Notes: a model not told the origin generated them from the letters alone. A DNA stretch of 64,000 nt from Lutjanus erythropterus (GCA_020091685.1 CM034595.1:14684525-14748524); one strand, 5' to 3'; positions 46,379 to 59,766 are shown, counted from the stretch's first letter. Numbers and translations are program-made.

Positions 46379-46750
46379 CAGTATGTGTGAGATTAATGAA
46401 CTCTTTCTTTTACCTGTTGAACCAAGAAAAAAGTCCTTCAAGTTATGGGTTTTGGCCCTGAGTGGACTGCAGGCCTGTCAGCAGCCATGTCTTCTGTACA
46501 TCTGTACAGCGCTGCTTCACAGGATATAAAGCCAAACATTTCAGCCATTAATCATATGTTACCTACATTATTTAGCTTTTCTATTAAATGATAAATCTAA
46601 TAATCTTCTATATTTTTCTCATCATCAGAAAGCATTATAGCAGAGCTATTATTGATAAACATATACAATACTGCACAGTGTGAACGGTTTACATTTACCA
46701 GGAGTTTCTATAGAAAAAAAAGAAACATTTGGATTTATTCTTCACAGGAC

Positions 46751-46910
46751 TGACCTCTTAAAAGTGCAGTGTGCAAGATTTAGGGGGATCTATTGACAAA
46801 ATATGGCAGAAAATGAATATAATATTCATAAGCGTGTTTTTATAAGATTATAATAACCTGAAAATATGAAAAGTTGTGTTTTCGTAACCTAAGAAAAAAG
46901 ATGGAGAGCG
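46751..46910 (+). repeat. MITE-like repeat, family A, left part
   Basis: CTTAAAAGTGCAGTGTGCAA followed by GATTTAGGGGGATCTATTG and AATATAATATTCATAAGCG match the family A head. The right half is missing or replaced. Confidence 0.75.
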
Positions 46911-47159
46911 ACAGTGGTGTTGTACCAGAACCAGAGTTGGGTGAATGGGCAACCTAACCAGGCTCAGCCTCTACGGAGGCAGAGGCAAAGTGACCAAAAG
47001 GGATGACGATGAAGGAAGAAGTTAAGAAGAGAAAAGGAGAGTGACTGAGGCTACAAGTGGCTTTTAGTTGTTGGCATGTGTTTGAGGAATAAAAGGCTGT
47101 AAGACAGATGCGGACCTGGCCTTGTTGCTGTTGGACTAGCAAAGACCTGGGCAAAGTGT

Positions 47160-47520
47160 GGTATCATGAGCGCTCGGAAACATTGCAATTAAAATTGAAG
47201 ACGGTCAACATCATTTTGCTTTGTGTTAAACCATTATTGGGTCTTTATTCGGCTAGTGGTGTGTTCACTGGTAATGAATTGTATCTTTTATATTTAACTG
47301 TAACTTTATTCGCACAATCCTACTTGCTACTATTATTGCAACCTCTACCCAGCATGCATGGCATACTGTAAACCTTTTGGACAGTGCCAACAAAAATAAT
47401 TAGCCCACAACTCCATCACATGGCAGTTCAGAAAGGCTGATGAACAGTAAAAGTATGTCTTGCATGCCTTGTTCTACAGAACACTTCTGACTGTTGGATA
47501 ATATACCAAAACTTCGGGGT
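47160..47520 (+). repeat. Internal fragment related to the hAT element at 60805
   Basis: Shares GGTAATGAATTGTATCTTTTATATT-like text, AGCCCACAACTCCATCACAT and AACACTTCTGACTGTTG with 60960-61170, in the same order. The terminal repeats are not seen in this copy. Confidence 0.6.
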
Positions 47521-47904
47521 TATGTTATTAGAATTTCCCAAAACTTGTTGCTGGTCAGTGTTGGTGTATTCATACTGAAAGTGAAGCAGATTTTCACCTC
47601 GTGCAGCACCGAGGGTGTGTGTGTGTGTTCAGTTTCGCCCTCTGACAGAACTGCATGCTAAAGACATTCGCTTTCCCCTTCCCTCTCTAAAGGGCATCAG
47701 ATCAGAACAGAATCCAGCAGCTGCCCCTGAAATTTAGGGAACATAACAGGGCCTACAGTGAACATAATGCCCGAGAAAAGAAGAAACTGTGTTGCTAGAG
47801 TAAGTGTAAATGACCTGTTGGTGACCATTGTGCAGGGCAGGTCTATACTTCACAATATATTAACATTTGACTCAACAGATAGAACCAGAGATTAGCAATT
47901 CGTA

Positions 47905-47985
47905 GCAAGAGTTGTCAGTTCTTGAAGACGTTTCGCCTCTCATCCAAGAAGCTTCTCCACTGGATCCTGATCAATATCTCATGTG
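47905..47985 (+). repeat. Fragment of a dispersed repeat (GAAGACGTTTCGCCTC)
   Basis: TTGAAGACGTTTCGCCTCTC followed by ATCCAAGAAGCTTCT is a phrase repeated widely in fish genomes. Recognised by familiarity; no second copy in the window. Confidence 0.5.
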
Positions 47986-48380
47986 GCCGCTCATGAAAAT
48001 CACTTGCCCTTGATGCTTGGCTGTGTTAGCAAAGTTGTCAGCTCATTAGTGTTTGATCGTAAGTAATGTAATCATGATAAATTCATGTGTATAGTTGTAC
48101 ATATTTATGACAGGTATGTATAAGTAAATGGCACTCTAAAATTTGGATGCATCGCAAAAAATACAAAATCTTGTATAAAGTTGCTTTAAGAGCTGCAAAA
48201 TATGTTGTGTGATTCTACTTTACCATTCATATTTAAACTAAACAGCATGTGCTGAGATGACAGGTGCACAATGTACAACAGGTGAAGCTGTTCAATCCCA
48301 CCTCATTATAAACATACTGCAGCATAGAGTAAAGAAGTAGAGCAGAAGTGGATTCAGTAGCTCAATATTTTAGAGGCCAT

Positions 48381-48381
<1 letters not shown>

Positions 48382-48424
<43 letters not shown>
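48382..48424 (+). repeat. (CA)21 microsatellite
   Basis: Pure CA tract of 43 bp. Confidence 0.95.
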
Positions 48425-48427
<3 letters not shown>

Positions 48428-51032
48428 CAGCTGGTTGTATTCCAAAACCACTCTTAGCCTCCTTAAATCACCAAGGTAAAGTGTTAGTAGAGGCAGAACA
48501 AAATGAAATGAAAATAAACATGGCAGAGCAACGTTTACAGCCCAGAACTCGGTATCACTCCCCTCGGTGGAAAACACACCATAAATTACTACAGATCATT
48601 TTGTGGAATTTTTGGAAAAAATTGTTCTGTGCTCCAACAAAAAAATTGGGCAGTTGATTTATATCAGCATTAATTGTGCGTGCATGTGAGCGAGTGTGGG
48701 TGATTTGTGTGTGTGTGTGCCTGCTGGGTGTCCTTGTGTGCATCCATTTGTTTATGTGTGAGATTTCTCCTGTGTGCTCGTGTGTGCGAGTAAGACAGAG
48801 AGGGATTTTAGGCTGTGGAGAGTAACAACGCTGTGGTTTTTGACCATATGATCCTGTACATTTCTTACTCTGTAGGCAGCTGGACAGCCTCCACCGCTCA
48901 TAACAACGACAATATGTTCCATATGAATCCCACTCCTCACTACTGTCAGCGTTTGGCTACAAATGCAACCCTGGCTGCACAGATTTGTTAAGTATATATT
49001 CTTTGACTGGTGCTGCTCTGCAGCCAATTAAAAGGGGACAAGACAAAATCAATAATGTCAAGACTAATCACTGTTTATTATACTGTAGCATCACTGAGGA
49101 AAACAGTCTTCTGGGAGACAATAAAAGGTAGTTCAGCAGCTGAACCCTTCGCTCAGATGTATGCTATTGTTTGGTGTTTTTGGCTGTTTTGGTGCAGTTA
49201 ACCCCAAATGAAATAATAACATGAAATAATGACCAGAAATGTATTTTTCTTAAACTGAAGAAGTTGAAATTGAGGTGTTTATTGGACCTTTGCACAAAAA
49301 AAACAACTTTTTTTTCCCTATATCATTTACATACATGATATTTTGTGTCATATTTGATGGTGGGCATTTATGAAAATCACTGATAACAGTCATTTTTATT
49401 TTAGAGAGAAAAAAAACAAACAAACAAAAACTGTTCATTGATTTTGAAAAATATAGCACATTTCAGTGGGTTTTGCTTCTTTTTTCCAAACATGAACTTT
49501 TTATTTTGGCTTGTGGTAGGCAAAAACAGCTAGGTCAATATAAACAGAACTGGTCAGTATAACATATACATATATTGAAAATCAATTGAAAAAACAATTA
49601 TTAGCAAGTGCTCATTTGCTCATAACTGTTTGCAAAACACAAGTGTTTTTAATGAGAGTAGGTTGCATATGTAAAAAATGCAGACCTCTAAATTTTCACT
49701 CTAAATTTATCTTAAAATGAAATTTCAGTCTTAAATATGTTTGTTTCAGAGAATATTTGTGTGTTGTGTTATTTGCAGATTGCATCATAAAAAATTCATA
49801 GAATAATGACTGAGGGATTCACCAATAAATCTGTCTTATGTACTTGCTGTGTCATATGTTTTATACACATTGTCAACTCCATTTCATTCCAGTAACTTTT
49901 ACAAAATGAACAAAGATTTCCCTGCCAAAAAGTGCAACTCACTACATGAAGGCTGCCATGTTGGATTTTGCACTCACAGTAAGGCTGCTGCCTGCAGTGC
50001 ACTGATAATCCACTAGAGGGTAGAGGACATGTCTCAGATTGATACAACAGGTCTTTAAGGAAAGTATTGATCATATCGATGTTGTAGAGGTCTCAGAAAC
50101 TCATCTATCAAATATATTTCAAATGGTGTATGATGTTAAAATGGTAGTCATGTACTGTATGTCAACAAAGAGTTATCAAATGTCTTAAAATCACTCAGCT
50201 TTGCAACCTTAACCAACCAGTTCTCATGCATTTAGCCTATCATTAGGTTCACAAAGGGCTGGTATTCCATGTCACTTTTGAAGGGACAATATATCTCTCA
50301 GCTGGAGCTATATGTCACTAAAACAGGCTGAAAAGTCACTAAGTTGGCAACACTGCATGTGTGTCAGGTGCCTGTGTGTGGCTTAGGGTATGTGGATAGC
50401 TACACTTGCCACAAAAGATTTAGTGGTTGTATGAGCTCATAATTCAAATCCATATTAAATTTCTTGGCAGTTAAAAAGACTTGCAACTATAGGTAGGCTA
50501 GGCAGTGGACCAAACCGGTGCGAGGGTGAGTGAGCAATCTTTCAAAACTTAAAAACACTGTGTTTTGCATCTATAATTAGCATGTGCTTTGTCGCAATAT
50601 TGATTTTAACTAAATAACATTGCCTAGACACTGACAGACAACATATACCTGACCAAGATAATCCATTTACCTGACAGGTGTAGCACAGAGATATGCAGAT
50701 TAAACTGCATGATTATTGCACAGGAGTGCTTTGGACTGGTCACAATAAAAGAGAACTCTAAAGTGTGCAGTTGATCTTGAAAAAAGACACTGAATTATGG
50801 GTATTTCACATAGGGTTACAGATATATATATTTTTTTAAACAGGAGGGCAAAGTCATGACCTGTACTATCTCTGGTTGGCTAGTACTCACTGCCTTCTTT
50901 GGTTGGGTTGGTTAGATTTAGACATGAGAAGTGATTTATAAGAGCTAGGTTTATTATTAGAATATCAGGGTAATCCATGTTTTTTTTTAATAGCAAAATG
51001 ATTTCTACAGACAATTCAGTAGTTGCTAAATA
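48425..51032. other. Intergenic DNA, no gene seen
   Basis: TG-rich text at 48670-48790, otherwise AT-rich unique sequence. No exon or RNA gene recognised. Confidence 0.45.
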
Positions 51033-51056
51033 ATGGTAGGGGCATGCCCCTACCAT
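51033..51056. other. Perfect 24-bp palindrome
   Basis: The half-site ATGGTAGGGGCA is followed directly by its exact reverse complement. Function unknown. Confidence 0.9.
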
Positions 51057-51114
51057 CCCTGCCAGAGTGTACACCTTTGTTATCTCTCCTTTTAGGTTTC
51101 TTTTGGTCTCCTTC

Positions 51115-51220
51115 TACATCCTTGGAAGGGGAGAGTGAGAAAAGGTTTTTGTAATCTCTAAACTCTAAACTCACTGCTAGATGCCACTGGGTCCTACACA
51201 CCAGTTCTTTAAGACTTACT
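51115..51220 (+). repeat. MITE-like repeat, family A, right end
   Basis: CTTGGAAGGGGAGAGTGAGA, then CACTGCTAGATGCCACTGGG and CACACCAGTTCTTTAAG match the family A tail at 32800-32868. Confidence 0.7.
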
Positions 51221-51774
51221 TTTGGTGGCCATGAAGTACAAAGTGTGACAACTGTAGTAGTTCCCTGAGAGCAGAAGTCTTGCAATGTGCAGTCTGGACT
51301 GTGATGCAGAGTAAAGCAGTAGCACAAACACTTCAGCCAGCACTATTCTCCTATCTGAATATGATGAGAAAATTGGTTGGGCCCTTTGGTAGCAATTATA
51401 GCTGTGAGCTTTTGTTGAATAATCTCAGCTTTGCACATCTGGACAAAGCAATTTTTGCCCAATCTTTTCTTACTTCACTAAATGGCCCCAGCTCCATCTC
51501 ACTGAATGGGAAAAATGAGCAAAATGAAATTGTCAAGGCCTCGTCTTCATTCTCAGCTCAGCTGAGGTTTGGACTCTGCCTCGGCTTTGGCTGCGTGTTC
51601 GGGGTCAGCGCCCTGTTGGATGATTGATTCTCTGCAACAGGTTTTATTCCAAAATTCCGAACTACAAGTCTGAATTCATTTTGTTTTTTAAACCCTTCAA
51701 TCTTTGGTCGCTCTCTATTCTCACAAGATTATGCTGCCACCAGTGCTTCACAACAAGGACGGTTTATGATAGGC

Positions 51775-51965
51775 TTGTTCTTTGCATATAGATGAGCACT
51801 AAGGCCTAAACGCTTTGTTATTTTCTCATTAGCATGCTAACATGCTAAACAAGATAGTGAACAGGAAAACCTCACGTTTGCTAAACATTAGCACAATAGC
51901 ATTATCAGTCTGACCATCTAAGCATGCTGACATTAGCATGTAGTTTCAAGCACTGCTGCGCTGTT
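51775..51965 (+). repeat. Dispersed teleost repeat, family K, copy 2
   Basis: Landmarks TTAGCATGCTAACATGCTAA, GCTAAACATTAGCACAATAG and AGCATGCTGACATTAGCATG are those of the 3' half of family K. Confidence 0.7.
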
Positions 51966-52144
51966 AGTGTGGCTGTGATTTCTCAGTTTTGTTTTAGATT
52001 TTTTCAAACACAAATTCTTCACGCTTTCTTTCCAAAAACCCAAAGCAGATGGAAAAAAAAAAGTTGTTGCTATAGTGTACAGTATGCTCCCTGGATCTTG
52101 TGCCCTATGCTAGCTCTTAAATCTAACCTATTATGGGGGACATG

Positions 52145-52207
52145 GGAACTTGGGAACATAGAACTTTAAGAACATAGGACCTTGCAAATATAGGAGCCTG
52201 GGAAGAG
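52145..52207 (+). repeat. 16-bp minisatellite, left cluster
   Basis: Nearly four units of the GGACCTTGGGAACATA type. The main cluster begins about 480 bp further on, after unrelated sequence. Confidence 0.75.
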
Positions 52208-52689
52208 AACTGTCACATGTGCCGTGTGAATTGTGCGCCCGCACAGGGCCTCACGCCTCTATAGGGCTTTGTGTCTGACACAAGTGGGATGAAAGTCAAA
52301 GTGAATATACGCCAACCCCGAAACATGCATAAGGGACTGCTTAATTGTGATAGCGGATGTTGCTAACTTGAAGCTCTGCAAGCAAACTTGAGCAGATGGA
52401 GGGCGAAACACCACTTCCTAACTGCAAACAATGCAATCAAGCGAGCAATCGAACAGCTGATCACTTAAATTGACGCTCAATTTTTGAATTTTTTTTTTTT
52501 CATTATCAAATCAGTCAACAGGAAGGAGAAACTAACTACCAAGGTTGAGAAGAGGCGTGTTTTATATGATCTGCAGCAGTCTTTATATGGGCATATTCCC
52601 AAAAAAGATGAGGTTTGAAAGGAGAACAGGAAGCTGTTTGGAATATAGACTATATAGAAACAAGAAAAACAAGTGATGGCCTTTACATA

Positions 52690-52916
52690 GGACCCTGGAA
52701 ACATAAGATCTCGGGAATACAAGGTCTTGGGAACATGGGACTTTGGGAATATAGGAACTTGGCAACATAGGACTTGGGGAACATATGAACCTTGGAAAAA
52801 AGGACTTTGGGAACATAAGAACCTGAGAACACAGAACCTTAGGAATGTAGGACATTGGGAACATGCGGCCCTCAGAACATAGGACCTTGGGGACATAGGA
52901 CCCTGGGAATAAAGGA
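52690..52916 (+). repeat. 16-bp minisatellite, main cluster (about 14 units)
   Basis: Units fit the consensus GGACCTTGGGAACATA, each with a few changes, over 227 bp. The open frames on the minus strand across it (for example 52477-52965) are repetitive products of the array. Confidence 0.85.
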
Positions 52917-53984
52917 CTGACCCTCTTCCCCTCAACCATAAAATCATTTTTTTCAAATCCTGCATGGTTTACTTGCAGTTTCCTTCTTCTCCTCTTATAT
53001 TGTTGCATTACTATCTTTTACCACACATTCCCACCCACTGCAGTTTGTAGACACATATGACATCATATACTCACTATATTTACCCATGATTTTAATCTGC
53101 TACTTGTACGTCTGACTTCTCATCCTAAATAAAAATATAGTTATTAAACTACAATTTGGTGTGAGCCTGAAATAAGTACTTTTATGAACCCTAACTGCAA
53201 ATGAGGTATATAAAAGGGCTGAAATGTCAGTGAGCTCTCCTGAATATCTGCACTATTGTATAGCTTAAAAGCATGAGGTCTGTGTCTCAGTTTCTTCCAA
53301 AGTTTATTTGTGCAAAAAGCTTGTGGCCTGGATAGCCACTCAAAAGCTCCCATTTTTAAGTATAGAACTGAATTACTATGGGCATCTCAGCCTAACGTTT
53401 TTTATAATATGAGCAGGATTGTTCACTGGCAGTGGCTCAGATGGAAAAAGGGGCATCAGTCATAGACGTGTGGTTGGAAATTTAACATACAGGACAGTCT
53501 GCACATTCTGAGTGACTGAGGAATTTTGAGTGTTCCTCACTCTGCTGTAGTGGTCATTTGGGATGGATAAGTTGAAGCTTAGTTGTGGACCAGTTGTCTT
53601 TGCCTTTCTGTTTTATTTTTGTTCAGAGTTGGGGACTTAAATGACTGTCCTTGTGGAGAGGTTACCTAGCTTCCACACTTTGGCTCTTCGTCCTGACTCT
53701 TGTGTGCTTGTTTATGAGATAAATTTTCCCTGGACACAAACTGAAGGGATTTGTTTGGTCTAGATACTGTGCCAGCAGATGAGACAGGTTCAGGTTAGTA
53801 CAGTATCTAATTTCAGAGTTGGTGATTTAATAAAGGTTTGTGGGAATAGTTGTGAGTGCTGTGGCTCTAAAGGCACTCTACTTGTATCAATATATCACCA
53901 AATGATCTGACAGTCTTCTACAAATAAAACATGTCACAAGATTACAGCATTTATTACAAAAAGATTTGCAATTTCCAATTAAAT
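52917..53984. other. Intergenic DNA, no gene seen
   Basis: Unique AT-rich DNA without a supported feature. Confidence 0.45.
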
Positions 53985-54200
53985 TGTAGAGGTGTGTCTG
54001 ATTTAGGGGGTTATTGGCAATACTGAAATGTAATAATAATAATAATAATCATAATTCTGATAATAATAAAAATATAATATTGATAGATATGTTTTCATTA
54101 GTACGTAATCACCTGAAAATGAAAATCGTGTTTTCACTACCTTACAATGACCCTTTTATTTCAAGGAGATATTTGCACCAAAGAGTTGAGATCCATAGAT
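53985..54200 (+). repeat. Family A repeat, left half of a split copy
   Basis: GGTGTGTCTGATTTAGGGGG head, then a (TAA)n patch at 54030-54050, then ATGTTTTCATTAGTACGTAA and AATCACCTGAAAATGAAAAT. The matching right half begins at about 54905. Confidence 0.7.
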
Positions 54201-54904
54201 GATACACAGACAAAGAAAGGAATTTGTACTCAGAATTATTCCAGATAACTCAAAGAACCAGAGCATCAGATTCAAGCTACTGTAGTCCACAAAAGCAGAG
54301 AGGGTGCAAAAGGTCAAGGACACAAGACATCGGGGAAATCCAAGACAATCAGCAATTAAAAATCCTGCACTCAGCAGCTACCAAAGACCAGGTGTTCTTG
54401 TCCAGTCTATGCAAAGCTCACTTTGCTCTGGCGGTAGGTAGCAGATGACATATTATATGCGAAGAAGAAGCTATAGCAGCAGTGAGCTGAAAGTGCAGGA
54501 TACGCCCTGTTGAATTTGGGTGCCACGGATTTGTAGCCACTTCCACGAGCAGTTTACCCAGGCAGTTACTGCAGGGTTTTGTGGTCAGGGCGGAGGTCAG
54601 AGCACGCTGGGCCTCCCTATAGAAGAGCGACTGGCTGAAGAAAGAAAAAGGACAACTCTAAAGGCTCATAGAGGTAAGAAAATAAGAGTCATAAAAGTAC
54701 ATTTTCTGCTTCTGTAGTGGTTTACGTGATTTCAAACAGACAGCTGACATATTAAATACAGGTGATTTTAATCTAACCTGTAATTCAGCCTTATGTTAAA
54801 TGACTTCTTGTTGGTTTGAGGGGAGTTAGTTTGATTTAAGTGAAAAAAATATTTTTTTTTTCCTTTTTTTAAAATTTGTAGCTAGGTAGTTAGGCTACTA
54901 TTTA
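54201..54904. other. Insert of about 700 bp between family A halves
   Basis: Sequence absent from other family A copies. An open stretch ending in GCTCATAGAG is followed by a donor-like GTAAGAAAAT at about 54673, but no protein domain is recognised. Ends and target duplication are not defined. Confidence 0.4.
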
Positions 54905-55115
54905 GGACGGCACAGATCATCTTCTATAGTGGCTACGCTGCTGTGTTTCTAGAATCGACAAACCAAACACTGGCACGAGAGAAGCCCTTTTTACATTGTG
55001 AGTTTCATGGTCACTGTAGTTTCTCCTACATGCTTGGAGGGTGAGGGTGATGTGAGTTGGTTGCAATCTGCAACTTGCCTCTAAATCCTTCACACCGGTC
55101 CTTAAAAGTCTGTTA
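54905..55115 (+). repeat. Family A repeat, right half of a split copy
   Basis: CACAGATCATCTTCTATAGT, AAACCAAACACTGGCACGAG, GGGTGATGTGAGTTGGTTGC and CACACCGGTCCTTAAAAG appear in the family A order. Confidence 0.75.
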
Positions 55116-55452
55116 TTAGCTGCATTTCCAATCAAATAACCCAGAACATTTGGTCCCTGGAACTGCTTTTCAAGGAACTCAAAGGTTCCTTCAGCTTGTT
55201 TTTACAAATCATTTTTGTTCACGACTATACAACAACAATGATATAGCGAAGTGAAGGACTGGTTTTCCTTTCTGACTGTATTTCTTCTGTAACTCCGAGT
55301 TGATGTTTCAAAGCACAATGAACAAAAATCAAGTTGGTTTGTGGCTGCAGATTTTTAAAAGTTGTGGTCAAAAAAAAAAAATTATGAGTAGTCCACCAAT
55401 CAGAAATGTATTACAACCCAAGCAGGGACTTTTTGGATAGTAATGTACCTAG

Positions 55453-55516
55453 AATTTAATTTAGACCCTGATCCCTGTGGTGTTAATTTAATTTAGACCC
55501 TGATTCCCATGGTGTT
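55453..55516 (+). repeat. Two-copy 32-bp tandem duplication
   Basis: AATTTAATTTAGACCCTGAT occurs twice with a 32-bp period, each followed by a CCYRTGGTGTT end. Confidence 0.8.
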
Positions 55517-57804
55517 CTTCTATAGGTGGTGGAAACACAACTTACGATTCTACATAAGCTGTGTTTCTCTTGCATTGCTGCTTGTTTTTAGTTTCTCTGC
55601 CAAAATAAAGGACTGCACGAAATTATGGTAGTGAGTGATGCTCAAAGTTATGTTTCACTTGTAAAAATGCAAGACCCTCCCAAGGGTGATTAATGCCTTC
55701 TCGATAACACAACATGTCATAATAATATGTACACCTCAATTTAAACCTCAGGACCTTAATGGAACTTCAAATATGCTCAATCAGTGGACACGTCAATAAA
55801 ACCTTGATAGACTAAACTGTCCTGGCAGCATGTAAGGCATGCAGCATGTTCTCTTATGTATATATTACAAAGAAAACAAAAAACTGAGAAACTGAGAAAA
55901 AAAGACACCTACTTTCTCTAAAAAATTCAGAATACTTATTTTGACATTTCAGCAACTTTTATTGCATTTATAAAATATTATTACATTATTACAAAATGGA
56001 TTTAACATTATTCATCATATCAGTGAAGGTCCTTTCGCTGAAGTTGTATCTCTCAAGAATCACTGTTTTTAAAAGTGTGCAGGATAGTCTGGTTCTGACA
56101 GACTAATGTTTCTGCTGTATGTTTCATCACTGTGTCAACATCGACCTCACACAGGATGGATGACTCTGGCCAGAAGCAAGGAGCATACTGTGTGCATTTA
56201 CTTGACATATGATTTCATTTATTTTACCAGGGTTTATTATTTTTCTGTTTTTATCAGTGGGAGTCATGAAACATCATCATGTAGTCGCTGCACAAACACA
56301 CAGGTACACACAAAATAAAGCTGCAGCTTAAGTGGAAAGAATTAGAGCCTTCAGAACTCTATATCCCAGAAGACTCAGAGGAACTACAGAGACACGAATA
56401 ACAGAACAGACAAGACAGGCAGAGAAACGGAAGGGAAGTCAGATGGACAGAAAGCAAAGCCAGAACCACACCGACATGATGAATGGAAGATGCTTCCAGT
56501 AAAGACTCCAATTATGAGGATTTCATTTTTGGAAGTGATTTTTCTTCAGTATTTTGACTTTGGCGCAACAGAAATTGTGCCACGGTTGCAAATTTGATGT
56601 TGTTATTACATGACTGTGATTATGTTTGGAAATATGAGAAAACAGTAAAAACAGACCAGAAACAGCAGCTCCTGTTTACACTGCGTACAGACTGGATTTA
56701 AAGTGAATTGGCTGCAGCAATCAAACAGCGCAAACACAACCTGGCAGATGTGGATTGGTGGGATTTCGGGTCACAGTAACTTATGGAATGTACCTCTGCC
56801 ACTTGTCTCTGTATGGACCATAAACCAGCCTTCTCCTCCGCGGACAATGAGCCTCCTTGTGAGAGAGGAAAGATGTTCAGGGAGAAAGAGACGAGCCTGC
56901 CAACAGAAATATAGATAGAGGAGATGGAGCACTCAAATGAAAGAAAAGACTATGATCTCTGCTCCGCTGTGAGCCATCAATCAGTTCGGGAGCCTCTTTC
57001 TTTTTGCTTAAAGAACAAATGATAATATTTTGATCTGCATAAATTCGATGTTGTACTTCACAGAATGTTCTGTTCCTTCCCCATGACAAACATGTTAAAT
57101 GGCTGTTCTTAAATCAAGACATGCATTTTATAAAGCATCTCTAGATAAATTTACTTAATCTGGCCTCAGAAAATCTATAACATCAACATAAGGGAGTGAA
57201 GTAGATTCTTGGCTTTGTAAGATTTCACTTAAACTCCATTTGTTTTGGGAATTAAAGTCACTTTACTTGTAGGACTATTAATTATTCAAACAGATTCGAC
57301 TGACTCATACAAGTAATCTCTTATGTCTCTTATTTTGGACAATAAAACATGAAATCTAACATGTAGCAGGTAAACTGAGTCAACAGTAAAGTCACTGATG
57401 TTAACAGTTGACAGTTTTACTAAAAACAGTCACATATTCCAAAGACTAAACGTTTGTTACCACAGATGAGCAAAGGAGAGTAAAATGACCTTTAAAGCAG
57501 TTATGGTATGGTAATTTTAATTCATGTAATTAGCTAACTTTAAAGTGCTAGTTCAGCATTTTAATAGATACATTTATTTGCTTTCTTGCCCAGAATTACA
57601 TGAGAGGATCAATACCGTAAAATGGTGGATACATTTTTTTTTAACTTCACAACTCCTGCTAAATGATTTATTTTAATATCAGGATTTGATGCATTCTCTC
57701 CAATAACAAGTGGATTGGTCTATTTTTTTGAACACCAGGGTCTCTTTGCTAGCATTTTTGATAACAAAAATCAGATTGCTTTAGTTGACAAGCTTTAACC
57801 ATGA
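55517..57804. other. Intergenic DNA, no gene seen
   Basis: AT-rich unique sequence. No exon is supported. Confidence 0.45.
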
Positions 57805-58000
57805 CTAAAATCAGTCTGGATCCGCTCAAGGTTTCTACCCGTGAAAAGAAAGTTTGTTTTTTTTCTTGCCACTGTGGCCTTAGCGCTTGCTCTTGGTGGG
57901 AACTTTTGGGTCTCTGTAAATTAAATTATAGAGGACGGCCTAGAACTGAGACACCTTATGTTGTTACTTGGCACTGTATCAATACAATGAACTTTTCTTG
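57805..58000 (+). repeat. Dispersed teleost repeat (retroelement 3'-tail-like)
   Basis: TCTGGATCCGCTCAAGGTTT, CTTGCCACTGTGGCCTTAGC, GGGTCTCTGTAAATTAAATT and TTACTTGGCACTGTATCAAT follow the order of a very common fish repeat that usually ends in ATAAA-rich text. The parent element is not identified. Confidence 0.65.
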
Positions 58001-59764
58001 ACTGATCCACTTTCAAAAAAAACCCTAAAAAACATATAAAAGCCATTTGTAAACCATTTGTTTCACCGTTTGGCTTGCAGGATTATCACTGAGGTTTCAC
58101 AGTACAGACTGCTGCTAACAGTTAAAGACAACAACAAGCTGAAAATGGAAAAAGTAGTGGAGGAAAGTTTGTAGTGGGACCCTTATGGTTATGGGAGCAA
58201 ATTGGCTGTGTGAGGGGAGTTTCTGCTAAGTGTTTGAGAGTTAAATATACTGTTTAGTGGCAACTGCAGCTGACTGGTTGTTATGGAAACAAAGTGAGCA
58301 ATGCATGACAAGCTTTTTTATCAGCACAAAATGTGGTTGAGGCAGCACTTTTTCTATGACAAAAACAGCACACATGAGCAATCCCAAACTGTACAGTTAG
58401 GTCAGCCATCATTTCAGGGAAATTGCTGATATTTGTTTCGTTTTGGACACTCTGTCGTGACTCTTGTGCCTTGCCAATGACACAACCACACACAACATAA
58501 TACCTGTACAGCGTGCAGTTTGTCAGGAAAGATGTCAGGTTTTGATTTAAAGCCAGTCCTGATTTCTAAGCCTCTCTAGCTTTTTTACTGCCTACAGCAA
58601 TAGTGTGCTTTAAGGACGTTATTAATGATTTTTCAGGTGTACTGTTCTTTTTATACATTTCTGTCACACAGGGAAATGGTTCAAAGGAATCTTTAGGACA
58701 CCCTTGCCAAGTTTCCGTAAAACCAAACAGGACAAAAGATGAGAATGTTGTCCTCATAATCCAAAGTGAATTCAATCCAGCCATAACAAATATGCACAGG
58801 CAGAAGATGTGGGAAGAAGTAGCTCACTGACAAAATAATGAAATTATTCTTCTCTGTAGATCAAACCATGAAGAAATATTATTATAATTATAATATTATT
58901 GTGACAACAAGAAAGGAGAGTTGTGTTAATGTTTGGCTAGCTAACTACAAATCTGATTGTGCTAACTGATTGTAAAAATCTACCCTCTTTAACAAGTTTT
59001 TCATTATTCATAGTGTCTAGTGGGTTTTCAGTGGGACCAGTGCCAAACCTGCACTGGACTGTTCCCTAGTATGGTTTTTATGACTTCTTTTCACATCTAA
59101 TCAAAAGTGTCACTACTGACTGTATCCAACATTAGGTAATTGTTTGTCACCTTTATAGGTTAACTGAAATAAGGTATAGTGACATGTTATGATTGCACAT
59201 ATGGACAGGTAAAATGCTTGTGCCAGACTCAATTGAATAACAGTTACATGTTACACTGCATTGCATCTGTTTAAAATAAAACCTGTTGCCACATTCAGGG
59301 AAATTCTTTACCTTGACTGATTGAATGTGATTTTTTTTTCTGCTAGTTATTTTCCCTCAAGGTACATAACTGCAAGGTAATGTAACTTTTACTCTGTACT
59401 CCTCCTCATGTTAGGTTCCATGCTTGTATTCCTTTTGATCTATATTTTTAATCCAAGGCCATATGTGTTGTTTTTTCAGTTATCGCCAATTACGTCAATC
59501 CACAAATCTCTCCCACTACATTTAACAGCGACGTCTAATAGCTTAAACCAACTGCAACAAACTATCCATTTCTCCCTTTGAGGTTGGTTTCAAACTTGAA
59601 ATATGAAGTTGGAGCATATTTAGTGATGGAAACCACCAGAAGTGCTAAAAATACCTCTGCCAGTCTGGTAGCCACGAGGCTCCATCACACACTCATTACC
59701 ACACGACCTGAGGTTGGGAGGAGAGGAGAGAGGAGGGGATGTGGTCAGGAGAGCAGGAGGCATA

Positions 59765-59766
<2 letters not shown>
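58001..59766. other. Intergenic DNA, no gene seen
   Basis: Unique AT-rich DNA with no supported feature. Confidence 0.45.

Noticed and set aside
52477..53008. Minus-strand frames with repeating LCSQ/FPRSYV-like peptides
   Set aside because: Direct translation of the 16-bp minisatellite, where 3 units equal 16 codons.
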